64,000 bases of DNA from Hymenobacter oligotrophus (GCF_003574965.1 NZ_CP032317.1:2604001-2668000), one strand, 5' to 3'. Shown: positions 34,666 to 42,618, numbered from the stretch's first letter. Notes: a model not told the origin generated them from the letters alone. Numbers and translations: made by a program.

Positions 34666-35817
34666 CTACCCCACCTGCTCGCAGAGCGCTGTGAGCTGAC
34701 GGATGGAGTAGGCAAGCCAGCGGCGCAGGCGGCGGAGCTGGCCACGCCGAATCGTGCGCAGGGGGCTGGCCACGTGGCCGTAGCGGAACTCCATGCTGAT
34801 GAGGCAGTGCCGGTCGTCTACTTGCTCGAGGTAGTAAATGAGCATGGCGTTCGGGAACAGGCGCCAGTGCGACACTTTCTCCACGTACTCGATGTGGTCG
34901 TCGGCCACGATGCGTTGCACGGCTTGCAGCCCGATTTGGCCGTTGTACAGATCGAGGGTGTAGCTGGTGCCGGGGCGAAAAGCCTTGGTAACGTCGTAGT
35001 GCACGGCGGCGGTGCCGGCCAGCCAGCGCGGCCGCAGCCGAAAGTTGCTGAGCACCCGAAAAGCCAGCGCGGCCGGTACCGCCGCCACGCGCCGCACCTT
35101 AATGCGGCAGGTAACGGGCAGCTTGCCGTCGTCGGATTCCGACTGCAGCAGCAAGCGCAGCGGCGTGAGGTAAGCGTAGCGGTACTGGATTTCGCCTAGG
35201 TAGTCGTACACGGTGGCCGAGTGCTGCAGGCGCGTCCAGGCAAAGCAGCGGGCCAATTCCTCGGCGGGTTGGGTGCGCAGGTAATCCTCGGTCAGCAAAA
35301 TGTACTCCGAGCCCGACACGTTGTTTTTGAGCAGGCGGTGGGCCACTATCACGTCGCGGCCCAGCAGCTTGGTGAAGCTCCGGATTTGCGACACGCTCAC
35401 GCGCCCGTAGTGCACCACGATTTTCAGCGTGAGGTCGGCTTGCTGCAGGGCCGCCGTGAGCTCTGAGCCGGTGTCGCGCGCTACCAGCTTAAGGTAGTTC
35501 TGAAAATCAAGGAAAATGCGCCGGCACTGCTCCACCAACTCGGCAACGGTGGGCGGCTCGCCGAGGCGGTAAAACAAAATGGCATCGCCCTGGATTTCGG
35601 CCACCTCCAGGTCAAGGGTATTGGCCTCCACCAGTATCTCGAGCAAATCGGCCACGAGGTGGGGCGCCTGCGGGTGGTTTGCTTCTTCGATAAAGCGCGT
35701 GAAGCCGCTGATGTCGGGGATGAACAGCAGGGCGGGCTCGGCGTCATCGGGGAGGGCGGCCCTAGGCCGCATGCCGGCCAGGCGGCGGGCGGCGCGCAAA
35801 TCTTCCAGTAAACTCAT
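34666..35817 (-). CDS. DUF2652 class III cyclase-like protein with SRPBCC-like C-terminus
   Basis: Residues 28-150 form a class III nucleotidyl-cyclase-like domain. The first metal-binding aspartate is Asp35 in LLFIPDISGFTRFIEE and the second is Asp79 in EIQGDAILFYRLG. The 44-residue spacing is the same as in mammalian adenylyl cyclases. I cannot identify the usual substrate-specifying and transition-state residues, so activity is open. Residues from about 215 (KVRRVAAVPAALAFRVLSNF ... GYVTSPL-like strands) resemble a SRPBCC/START-type lipid- or ligand-binding fold. It has no signal peptide. It converges on the HD-PycTM gene, which makes a nucleotide-signalling pair possible. The start at 35817 gives 27 residues before the domain. 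Confidence 0.82.
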   Translation of the reverse strand: MSLLEDLRAARRLAGMRPRAALPDDAEPALLFIPDISGFTRFIEEANHPQAPHLVADLLEILVEANTLDLEVAEIQGDAILFYRLGEPPTVAELVEQCRRIFLDFQNYLKLVARDTGSELTAALQQADLTLKIVVHYGRVSVSQIRSFTKLLGRDVIVAHRLLKNNVSGSEYILLTEDYLRTQPAEELARCFAWTRLQHSATVYDYLGEIQYRYAYLTPLRLLLQSESDDGKLPVTCRIKVRRVAAVPAALAFRVLSNFRLRPRWLAGTAAVHYDVTKAFRPGTSYTLDLYNGQIGLQAVQRIVADDHIEYVEKVSHWRLFPNAMLIYYLEQVDDRHCLISMEFRYGHVASPLRTIRRGQLRRLRRWLAYSIRQLTALCEQVG

Positions 35818-35917
35818 ATATCAGCGCTAGCGGGGTGGGCCGCAGAGCAACAGGTGCCCGTACGGCTATACGGCCGCCGGCCCCGGCAGGATGTTGGCGC
35901 CGCCGAGCGCCTGCCGT

Positions 35918-35948
35918 TTGGGCTGCTGCCCCTTTCGGCGTACCTTTG
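35918..35948 (+). promoter_or_regulatory. Original tRNA-Arg promoter, now separated from the intact tRNA gene
   Basis: TTG at 35918-35920 and TACCTTTG at 35941-35948 are 20 bp apart, a good Bacteroidota promoter, and sit 9 bp before the tRNA 5' end. The element inserted inside this tRNA gene, so the promoter now transcribes only the 5' half and reads into the element. Confidence 0.75.
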
Positions 35949-35957
35949 CGGGCAACG

Positions 35958-35988
35958 GGCTGCGTAGTTCAACGGATAGAATAGGCGT
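35958..35988 (+). repeat. attL: tRNA-Arg 5' half (31-bp direct repeat)
   Basis: GGCTGCGTAGTTCAACGGAT and the next 11 bases are identical to positions 1-31 of the intact tRNA at 41073. After GGCGT the sequence diverges into element DNA. It keeps the acceptor 5' strand, the D-arm and the 5' anticodon stem but lacks the anticodon and 3' half, so it cannot make a tRNA. Confidence 0.9.
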
Positions 35989-36051
35989 ATCTTAGTATAA
36001 GTCAATTCAACTATTTGATAGTTAGTCAATTGACCTTGTTAAAAATGGAAT

Positions 36052-36108
36052 GTTAACAAAAACGTTAACAAGTTTAATAGAAACAATATTCATTAAGTTA
36101 TTAACAAA
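36052..36108. repeat. Left-end GTTAACAA repeats (candidate integrase arm sites)
   Basis: GTTAACAA occurs at 36052-36059 and 36064-36071, 12 bp apart, with a variant ATTAACAA near 36100. The same motif recurs at the right end of the element. Confidence 0.55.
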
Positions 36109-36111
36109 CAG

Positions 36112-36756
36112 TTACTTAACTATCAATCTTTGTACAGCAGCAGCGGTATAGGAACAGCCCCGGCGCGTCTTGTAACCACTGGCATTCAGCACATTAGCTA
36201 TTTCCCGTAGACTTTTGCCTTTTTCGCGGAGTAGTTCAATAAGCATAGCCGCTTGCACGTTGGCGGCGTTGGTTTTGGCGTTTTCTTGGCGTACCTGCTG
36301 ACCTTTCAGGCGTCCGGCGTCGGTTAGGTTGGATACGTTGCCGAGGGCTTCACCACGTTGCTTTTTAGCCTGCAATGCGGCTTTCGTGCGGGTGGAAATC
36401 AGTTCGCGTTCGTGTTGTGCCATTGAAGCGAAAATGCCTTTCGTCAGGGTGTTGAGTTCGGGCATATCGACTGCCACGAACGGAACATCCAACGTCATGA
36501 TATAAGCAGCATCCCGGCTTAGGCGGTCTAATTTTGCAATTAGCAGCGTAGCCCCGGCTGCTTTGGATTCGGCAATAGCAGAAGCCAGTTGCGGGCGGCT
36601 ATTGTTCTTGCCGCTTTCCACCTCAACAAATTCAGATACGATACTGCCAGCATTCTTAACGTAGCCTTGTACGCTGGCTTGCTGCGCTTCTAAACCTAAA
36701 CCAGACTGACCTTGCTTAGCGGTCGAAACGCGGTAGTAGGCTACGTACTTTTTCAT
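36112..36756 (-). CDS. Small serine recombinase (resolvase/invertase family)
   Basis: The start at 36756 gives MKKYVAYYRVSTAKQGQSG with the nucleophile Ser11 in YRVST. The resolvase catalytic domain continues through LLIAKLDRLSRD (conserved arginines) and FASMAQHERELISTRT. The C-terminal helix-turn-helix is recognisable at KSLREIANVLNASGYKTRRG. At about 214 residues it is a typical small serine recombinase. In this element a tyrosine integrase presumably does the chromosomal integration, so this enzyme may resolve multimers or invert DNA. An inverted repeat 45-82 bp upstream is a candidate crossover or operator site. Confidence 0.92.
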   Translation of the reverse strand: MKKYVAYYRVSTAKQGQSGLGLEAQQASVQGYVKNAGSIVSEFVEVESGKNNSRPQLASAIAESKAAGATLLIAKLDRLSRDAAYIMTLDVPFVAVDMPELNTLTKGIFASMAQHERELISTRTKAALQAKKQRGEALGNVSNLTDAGRLKGQQVRQENAKTNAANVQAAMLIELLREKGKSLREIANVLNASGYKTRRGCSYTAAAVQRLIVK

Positions 36757-36800
36757 CTTGGCTGGGCTTACAAGTGAACCGATAGCCAAAGATAACGAAG

Positions 36801-36838
36801 TGTATCATTACTGCAAGGGATGTTATAGAAATGATACA
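36801..36838. promoter_or_regulatory. Inverted repeat upstream of the serine recombinase
   Basis: TGTATCATT at 36801-36809 is the exact complement of AATGATACA at 36830-36838, with a 20-bp spacer. The 38-bp layout resembles a serine-recombinase binding site or an operator. The rest of 36839-37069 is AT-rich with no gene. Confidence 0.5.
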
Positions 36839-37069
36839 GCCGCATGGACACAATGCGCGCTTAGCTGGTTATACAGTGCTATTTGACTTATTTTCAATAC
36901 TTTATACTGTTTTTAAGCTATAAAAGCGAATAGGCGCGAATCCAAACAGGTCAGAGGCTGATACTTACCTTCACATTACCACCATTTTCCATTTGACTTA
37001 GTTAAACACTTGACTTTGACCATGTTGCTTAATATTCGAAGGTATTGAATTATTTGATTGAGTGTGGAT

Positions 37070-37100
37070 TAGAGGCGTTTTGGACTACTATAGTTATGCG
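37070..37100. repeat. 31-bp direct repeat flanking rep, copy 1
   Basis: TAGAGGCGTTTTGGACTACT and the next 11 bases are identical to 38414-38444. This copy lies downstream of rep and upstream of the serine recombinase gene. Confidence 0.85.
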
Positions 37101-37133
37101 TAACAACTACACTGGTTAGATAAAACAATAAAA

Positions 37134-37187
37134 GCGTAGGATATACCGTCCTGAACTGCTACGAAACAGGACGGTATACACCTACGC
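37134..37187 (-). terminator. Intrinsic terminator of the rep gene
   Basis: GCGTAGG-TATACCGTCCTG (37134 onward) pairs with CAGGACGGTATA-CCTACGC (ending 37187) with small bulges. On the minus strand it is followed by TTTTATT. It lies about 20 bp beyond the rep stop codon. Confidence 0.8.
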
Positions 37188-37208
37188 TTTCGCGGCGGGT
37201 TTCGGCAA

Positions 37209-38387
37209 TTAGGCGAAACAATCGACGCTTTTTGAGGCAGCGGAAACAGGCTGCTTCACACGTAACTTTATTAGTTGTTGGTTAAAGTATTCCATCAATT
37301 CGTAGGCAAGGGATACAGACAATGCCCGTTCCCAATCTTCAAGGCGTTTGGCTATCTTATAGTTTTCGAGACAATTTTTAATCAGTCGTTTTTGGTAGTT
37401 GGTATCTTGTTTCATGCTTGGCGAAGTAGTTTCGTTTGCTTTATATGTATTCACGTGTTGAAAATCGATTAGGCTAATTCTAGTACACTTTTCTTTTTTG
37501 GCTTTGTCCTTCAAGCGAAAATCTACTAAGCGTGTGAACGTACGCTTAAACAGTGAAAGCAGCTTGGCGGGGTCGGTAAGGTCGGACAGCGCAGGTTCTA
37601 CTTTCGTATGCTTCGTGCTTTTCGTAAAGTGTCGCTGCGTAAGATGGTCTAGTTTATTATACTGGTATTCGGTTATGCTTGCATCAAGATTATCCACGTA
37701 CACTGACCGGCTTTTTACCATTGCTTTACGACTTTCGCGGACTTCAATCCTGTATATATTTTGGCTTATGTCGAGTCCGTTATTTTTATGAAATTGTTTG
37801 ATAAAACCAGTATGTCCTTTGAGGCTTTTGTTATAGAAAGCTACTTGCGAATAGGACCGCTTGCCAACGTAAAACGTAGCATCTTCTTGACCAGTACGAT
37901 ACAGCGTAGATACTTTCTGAATGTTATTCGTTATTTGGTTACGAACAATGAACCATTTGGCATGGTCAAAAAAGTTGTCGAGTAGCATAGCAATAGCGTC
38001 TGCGTTTGTGTCGAGGGCTATTTCATAGCTGCTAATATTGTTCAGCGACAGGCTTAGCGCATCCAATACGATGTTGAGGTCGGGCAACCAAACAGAGTAT
38101 AACAGGCGTTTGGCAACCTTGAACGCCAACATGGGTTTGCCAGCGTAGAACGCCGTTGGCGAAGTAGGCAGCAAACGTATAAAACCTATTTCCAGACCAT
38201 TGTAGACAACTTCGTAACGCAACTGGTAATGACCTTCGGTTTCTACTTTGTATAGCGTTACGCTGCCTAGTTCGTACGATTCGCGGGCATTCTCTAAGGT
38301 AATCGAGTGCAGGTTTAAGTTGTTGTTTGGTTGTTGAATAAGCATCAATTCGAGACGGTCAAGAACGACCGTATAATTTGTAATCAT
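37209..38387 (-). CDS. Replication initiation protein, Rep_trans (rolling-circle) type
   Basis: At 392 residues, the central part matches the layout of the replication-initiation-factor family (Rep_trans/MobT, phage RstA type). FYVGKRSYSQVAFYNKSLKG resembles the family block with the conserved Tyr-x-Gly and the Tyr-Asp/Asn-Lys, and IYRIEVRES follows as the Arg-Ile-Glu-x-Arg block. The N-terminal IALDTN and VLDRLEL fit strands of the HUH-like fold. These proteins nick a double-strand origin or oriT and start rolling-circle replication or transfer. The family call rests on these motifs only. The gene is flanked by 31-bp direct repeats and followed by its own terminator. Codon use is AT-rich compared with the host. 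Confidence 0.7.
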   Translation of the reverse strand: MITNYTVVLDRLELMLIQQPNNNLNLHSITLENARESYELGSVTLYKVETEGHYQLRYEVVYNGLEIGFIRLLPTSPTAFYAGKPMLAFKVAKRLLYSVWLPDLNIVLDALSLSLNNISSYEIALDTNADAIAMLLDNFFDHAKWFIVRNQITNNIQKVSTLYRTGQEDATFYVGKRSYSQVAFYNKSLKGHTGFIKQFHKNNGLDISQNIYRIEVRESRKAMVKSRSVYVDNLDASITEYQYNKLDHLTQRHFTKSTKHTKVEPALSDLTDPAKLLSLFKRTFTRLVDFRLKDKAKKEKCTRISLIDFQHVNTYKANETTSPSMKQDTNYQKRLIKNCLENYKIAKRLEDWERALSVSLAYELMEYFNQQLIKLRVKQPVSAASKSVDCFA

Positions 38388-38413
38388 TGTAGCAGTTTTA
38401 TTTTATTTAAGAA

Positions 38414-38444
38414 TAGAGGCGTTTTGGACTACTATAGTTATGCG
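38414..38444. repeat. 31-bp direct repeat flanking rep, copy 2
   Basis: This exact copy of 37070-37100 lies 27 bp upstream of the rep start codon. Its position suggests a promoter/operator or a Rep-binding origin segment. Confidence 0.85.
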
Positions 38445-38602
38445 CATCTATCTTATATAATCTGCAACGTTGGCTGAGTTTGCAGTCAGCAAACGGTCAA
38501 ACAGCTAAAACACTAATAATCAGGTAGAATAAATTTTATAAAAAAGAACGCCGTTAAGCGCCCAAAAAACTATTCAAACATATTGGTAATAGCCGTAGCT
38601 AT

Positions 38603-39487
38603 TTAGTCAATACCGTGTTTCTTGGCTTCCTGCGAAACCAACAAGTGTATTGCGGTCAAATCCATATTTGTATCGAGGAAGTGCTTAGTAATCGTCGTTT
38701 GCTTTTCAGCGTCCTTAACAAATAATGCTAACTGAACTGCTACCCAGTAACAACTTGTAGTTACAGCCTTTATCAATTTCAGGAATTGAGTTACATCCCT
38801 AAATTCCCTTCCGTTCGGTACGTTGTCACGTAGCCGAATAGCATTCAGCCCTACTTTATCGCCGTGGGCTACGTGCGAAGCCATTTTCCAGAAGAACTGC
38901 AACACCTCTAACGCTATCAACGGGTTAAGGTCTTTGTTCTTTTCAAGGCTAAGTATAATGCCATTAAAAGACCAATCGTTAGACAATAGTTTCCGCTTGT
39001 CTTTTGGAACCTTTGATTCCAATTCACTTCTTTCTTCATCAGTAAGGATAGTCTTTTTGAATGTGTCTATATCATTCATATTTCCATGCTTCACAAGCTT
39101 TTCAACCGCCGCAGAGTAACGCAAATATTCCATGTCGCTAATCTGCGACCAAAATTCGTTTAGCTTTATTTTTAGCTGTGCTTCATCTTTCTGCGTGGTT
39201 ATTATCAGGAACTTAGACAATACTTCTAACACTGAACGGAATATAATTTCAGCATCCCATAGCTTATCCTGCTGCACAAGTAGTGCTACGGTCGAACTTC
39301 TATCGATAATGAATTTAGCCAAGGGGAATATATCATCGATAATTTCGGCATTAGCATCAAAAATCGACTGCACTTCATCAACCAAATATTCAAAAGCTTT
39401 GGCAGATATATTAAACGCCGTAACTCTAACCTTTTCAAAGTCTAGCTGTCCTTCCATGTGAATTATGCTGCGTGAACCACACTCCAT
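38603..39487 (-). CDS. DUF5677-like protein, element cargo
   Basis: This mostly helical soluble protein of 294 residues matches the pattern of DUF5677. The helix containing LLVQQDKLWDAEIIFRSVLEVLSKFLI corresponds to the family block with an Arg-Ser-x-x-Glu core, and the later MASHVAHGDKVGLNAIRL carries the conserved His/Gly-Asp region. DUF5677 proteins are found on mobile elements and near defence genes, and their function is unknown. A second in-frame ATG at 39457 (MEGQLDFEKV) is an alternative start. The gene follows the integrase by 10 bp on the same strand, so it may share its transcript. It is the only gene here not obviously needed for mobility or replication. Confidence 0.7.
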   Translation of the reverse strand: MECGSRSIIHMEGQLDFEKVRVTAFNISAKAFEYLVDEVQSIFDANAEIIDDIFPLAKFIIDRSSTVALLVQQDKLWDAEIIFRSVLEVLSKFLIITTQKDEAQLKIKLNEFWSQISDMEYLRYSAAVEKLVKHGNMNDIDTFKKTILTDEERSELESKVPKDKRKLLSNDWSFNGIILSLEKNKDLNPLIALEVLQFFWKMASHVAHGDKVGLNAIRLRDNVPNGREFRDVTQFLKLIKAVTTSCYWVAVQLALFVKDAEKQTTITKHFLDTNMDLTAIHLLVSQEAKKHGID

Positions 39488-39497
39488 TACTTAAACG

Positions 39498-40931
39498 CTA
39501 CCAGTCGAGGCGTTTGGCTATTGCTTCGTTTATCTTGCCCGTATGGCTTTTAGAAAACGTACCTATATACGACTCCGTAATCTTCAAGCTGCTATGCCCT
39601 AGCGCTTTCGAAATGTCGTACACATCGTATCCTTCGCGGTCGGTTAGCAGCAAGTTTGTATAGGCGTGTCGGGCTAAATGGCTGGTTATATTGGTGCTAA
39701 TCTTGGCTAGCTTTTGAATTTCTTTGAGGTGACGGTTATACACCACCTTGGCGTTGTGCATGGTCTTATACTGCTTATCCGCAATACTAATGCTGGTAAT
39801 AGGTTTGGGAAAATCGGTGGTTGACAGGAACGAGAATATATGTTCGTTCGCGTATTTGGGATGGGTTGCCAAGGACGAAAGCGCACGTGTTAGACTGTCA
39901 CGCAACCAACGCAAGTTGTTCTGGTAATCGACAACTAGTTCATTATCTATGAATGTTTCGTCATGCAAATAACCAATCGGCAACGTTTGTATGGTTTTAT
40001 CCATCATAACAGAGTCAATAGCTTTTTCTTGGCTAATTCGTAGCGTTTCACGAATCTTGTTTAAGTCCTTATGTTGTTTAAGCGCAGGTAGTTGTTCGGC
40101 TATTTCTATCAGTATCGAGTACATTTTATCATTGATAAAAACGGACATTTCTTTACCAGTTTTGAACATGGTATAAGCAATGTGACCGTCCGGCTGAATG
40201 TTAGACCAACGTAGCCGCATCATATCACTTACGCGCATACCTTGCGCTAGTAGCTGGAATAGAAAAGCGTTTTGGGCAAGGCGTAAACGGTCGGGAACAA
40301 CCGCTAAGCGAAAGGCTTTAATTTCTGATTCGGACAGTATTTCACGTTTCTTATTGGTACGTGTATAGTCTACAGAAATGTACGGGTGTATCGCGTACGT
40401 ATGCTTGCGTTCCTTAATAGCGCGGTTAATAATTTGGCTATACATTTTCATGTAATGGTTAGCAGTGTTTCGTTCAATTGTTTTGAGTAGGTAAGTATGT
40501 AGTTCGCGTACCAGTTCAGGCGTTAATTCTTCAAAGCGTAGTGTTAGCTGGTTACGCTGCTTTAGAAACGCTTTCAGCTTGTTGTACACCGTTTGGTACT
40601 TCGTGCGGCTGCCGTGGCTTGTAATGCTATTTATGAAGCTTTCAGCGTAGCTAGTGAAACTGCCAGCGGCGGGGGAAACGTCGGCTAGGTTGTTCACCTC
40701 TGCCACTTCTGCCAGCTTCGTCGTAATCGTACTGTTAATGGTCTTGTAGTCGAGTGCATCGGTACGCTTGACACGTTGGCTTGCTTCATCCCAATACTTG
40801 GCAGGTATGCGTACGCCAAGGCTTTTGTATGTGCGTTTGCCGTTACGGTCTTCGCGTAGGCTTATCATGCCCTCCGCATCCGTACGCTTACGTTTCCACA
40901 ACACCACGTCAGTCACAGTACCTGTTTTCAT
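39498..40931 (-). CDS. int: Tyrosine recombinase (site-specific integrase)
   Basis: An N-terminal arm-type domain (SLREDRNGKRTYKSLGVRIP) is followed by a SAM-like core-binding domain (FTSYAESFI ... TIERNTANHYMKMYSQIIN). The catalytic domain has Arg in LLAQGMRVSDMMRLRW, His-x-x-Arg in SHLARHAYTNLL, the second His in ALGHSSLKITESYIG and the nucleophile Tyr in that last block. The stretch between the first Arg and the HxxR box is unusually long (about 190 residues). It is the obvious agent of integration into the tRNA. A GTTAACAC motif 12 bp upstream of the start suggests autoregulation by arm-site binding. Confidence 0.95.
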   Translation of the reverse strand: MKTGTVTDVVLWKRKRTDAEGMISLREDRNGKRTYKSLGVRIPAKYWDEASQRVKRTDALDYKTINSTITTKLAEVAEVNNLADVSPAAGSFTSYAESFINSITSHGSRTKYQTVYNKLKAFLKQRNQLTLRFEELTPELVRELHTYLLKTIERNTANHYMKMYSQIINRAIKERKHTYAIHPYISVDYTRTNKKREILSESEIKAFRLAVVPDRLRLAQNAFLFQLLAQGMRVSDMMRLRWSNIQPDGHIAYTMFKTGKEMSVFINDKMYSILIEIAEQLPALKQHKDLNKIRETLRISQEKAIDSVMMDKTIQTLPIGYLHDETFIDNELVVDYQNNLRWLRDSLTRALSSLATHPKYANEHIFSFLSTTDFPKPITSISIADKQYKTMHNAKVVYNRHLKEIQKLAKISTNITSHLARHAYTNLLLTDREGYDVYDISKALGHSSLKITESYIGTFSKSHTGKINEAIAKRLDW

Positions 40932-40942
40932 GCTATTTTTGT

Positions 40943-41022
40943 GTTAACACGTGTTCGTTTTTAAACTGTTAACAAGGTAGCGTTAACGAATCCGTTAACA
41001 AAATGGTCATTTTTGTTAACAA
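40943..41022. repeat. Right-end GTTAACAA repeats (candidate integrase arm sites)
   Basis: Five motifs lie in the same orientation: GTTAACAC at 40943, GTTAACAA at 40968, GTTAACGA at 40982, GTTAACAA at 40994 and GTTAACAA at 41015. Spacings of 12-14 bp between neighbours resemble integrase arm-site arrays. Confidence 0.6.
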
Positions 41023-41072
41023 AAGTTTAGGAATAAACCGACGCAAAACGTTCAAAAACAGCGTTTTATACT

Positions 41073-41147
41073 GGCTGCGTAGTTCAACGGATAGAATAGG
41101 CGTTTCCTAAACGCTTGATATGGGTTCGATTCCCGTCGCGGCTACCA
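41073..41147 (+). tRNA. tRNA-Arg (anticodon CCT)
   Basis: A 75-nt cloverleaf is present. The acceptor stem is GGCTGCG with CGCGGCT (G1-U72 and U4-G69 wobbles), the D-arm is GTTC...GAAT, and the anticodon stem is GGCGT/ACGCT with loop TTCCTAA (anticodon CCT at 41106-41108). The T-arm is ATGGG TTCGATT CCCGT, with discriminator A and an encoded CCA. It reads AGG codons. Its first 31 nt come from the integrated element (attR), and the host promoter now lies 5.1 kb upstream at attL. Confidence 0.93.
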
Positions 41148-41151
41148 CTGC

Positions 41152-41232
41152 TTAGGGCTTAGGATTTAGGTTTTGGGGCTTGGTAGCCCGCGGCTTGTTG
41201 CCAAAACCTAACGCCTAAGCCCTAACGCTTTT
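41152..41232 (+). terminator. Terminator of tRNA-Arg
   Basis: TTAGGGCTTAGGATTTAGG (41152 onward) pairs with CCTAACGCCTAAGCCCTAA ending 41225, 25-bp arms with two mismatches, followed by CGCTTTTTGG. Confidence 0.7.
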
Positions 41233-41291
41233 TGGGGCAGTTAGTTGGTATCGGGTAAACGAGGGCCATAATTTATAGGAGGCGCGAGGAG

Positions 41292-41352
41292 CATGCTCTT
41301 CAGTTGAGCAGGGGATGCGGCGGCTACCACCGCTGGGGCAGTTGGCTTCGCA
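41292..41352. repeat. Degenerate family B repeat, copy 3
   Basis: The stretch GCTCTTCAGTTGAGCAGGGG, then GCGGCGGCT, CCGCTGGGG and AGTTGGC, aligns with the reverse complement of the right half of the family B copy at 59.2 kb, with scattered substitutions and a small deletion. Nothing else of note lies between the tRNA terminator and the LLM gene. Confidence 0.55.
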
Positions 41353-41424
41353 GCTAAGAGCCTCACTCGCCAAAAGCAACCATCCGAAGCTGCCGTCTGT
41401 TACGCTTGCTCGTATTCGAACGAG

Positions 41425-42471
41425 ATGAAGAAAAACCTCGCGCAGCTGCCGGTTTCGATACTCGACTTGGCTGTTATACTCGACGGCCACACGCCGGCCG
41501 ATACTTTTCGCAATACCCTTGCGCTGGCCCAGCACGCCGAGCGGTGGGGCTACCGCCGTTTTTGGCTGGCCGAGCACCACAACATGGCCAGCATTGCCAG
41601 CTCGGCCACCGCAGTGCTTATTGGCCACGTGGCCGGTGGCACCTCGCGCATTCGGGTGGGCTCGGGTGGTGTTATGTTGCCCAACCATGCTCCCCTGGTG
41701 GTGGCCGAGCAGTTTGGCACCCTGGCTACCCTGTACCCCGACCGCATCGACCTAGGGCTGGGCCGCGCCCCGGGCACCGACCCACTTACGGCCCAAGCCT
41801 TGCGCCGCGATTTGCAGGGCTCGGTAGAGGATTTCCCGGCCCACGTGCAGGAGTTGCTGCAGTACTTCTCGGCCGACAACCGCACCAGCCGCGTGCGCGC
41901 TATTCCCGGCGAAGGCCTCGACATACCGGTGTGGCTGCTGGGCTCGAGCACGTACAGCGCGCAGCTGGCCGGGTTGCTGGGTCTGCCGTTTGCTTTTGCC
42001 AGCCATTTTGCTCCGGCGCAACTGCAAGCGGCGCTGCATTTGTACCGCGAAAACTTCCGGCCCTCGGCGTACTTGGCCGAGCCCTACGCGGCAGCCTGCG
42101 TAAACGTAATTGCCGCCGACACCGGCGCCGAAGCCGAGCACCTTGCTACTTCGTTTTACCAACTGGCCCTGAACATTATCCGCGGCACCAGCCGCCCGCT
42201 GCAGCCGCCCGTGGCCAGCATGCAGGGCGTTTGGTCGGATATGGAACGCGAAGCCGTGGGTCAAATGATGGCGTACTCGTTTGTGGGGGGGCCGGCCAAG
42301 CTCGAGCGTCAGCTTCAAACCTTCCTCGACGCCACCGGCATCGACGAGCTACTGGCCGTTTCGCACATTTACGACCACCCGGCCCGCTTGCGCTCCTATG
42401 CGCTGCTCGGTAGCCTTTGCCAGCCAGCGGCTGTGGCCGAGCCGGCGCCCGACGCTGCCCGGCTGGTTTAG
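41425..42471 (+). CDS. LLM-class (luciferase-like) flavin-dependent oxidoreductase
   Basis: The TIM-barrel luciferase-like family is recognised by [46 protein letters not shown] and [11 protein letters not shown], which match the single-subunit YhbW/MsnO8-like subgroup. The C-terminal region [27 protein letters not shown] is the usual end of the fold. These enzymes use reduced FMN (or F420 in other groups) and oxygen; here FMN is more likely. The substrate is unknown. It stands alone, directly right of the tRNA and its integrated element. The start follows a poorly conserved region with repeat remnants. Confidence 0.92.
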   Translation: MKKNLAQLPVSILDLAVILDGHTPADTFRNTLALAQHAERWGYRRFWLAEHHNMASIASSATAVLIGHVAGGTSRIRVGSGGVMLPNHAPLVVAEQFGTLATLYPDRIDLGLGRAPGTDPLTAQALRRDLQGSVEDFPAHVQELLQYFSADNRTSRVRAIPGEGLDIPVWLLGSSTYSAQLAGLLGLPFAFASHFAPAQLQAALHLYRENFRPSAYLAEPYAAACVNVIAADTGAEAEHLATSFYQLALNIIRGTSRPLQPPVASMQGVWSDMEREAVGQMMAYSFVGGPAKLERQLQTFLDATGIDELLAVSHIYDHPARLRSYALLGSLCQPAAVAEPAPDAARLV

Positions 42472-42618
42472 CCGCAGCTGTGCCCGCCCGCTTTTGTAGC
42501 TTTCAATTCACCGCCCATTTCGAACTCATGCGTAGCTGCGGCCGGACGTGGGCACCGCCCTGGTGCACTTTCGGCGCCCGCGTGCGTATACCCCGTGCCT
42601 TTCCCTTACGCGTAGCTT

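Larger units (their letters stand above)
35958..41103. mobile_element. Integrated element in tRNA-Arg(CCT), about 5.1 kb
   Basis: A 31-bp direct repeat identical to the 5' half of tRNA-Arg(CCT) bounds the element (35958-35988 and 41073-41103). Inside, GC content falls to roughly 45 percent, codon use shifts to AT-rich codons and the host-typical CCTAGG is absent. Cargo, all on the minus strand, is a tyrosine integrase, a DUF5677 protein, a Rep_trans-type replication initiator and a small serine recombinase. The set suggests an integrated rolling-circle plasmid or a mobilisable/satellite-type integrative element. No conjugation or capsid genes are present. Repeated GTTAACAA motifs lie near both ends. 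Confidence 0.92.
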
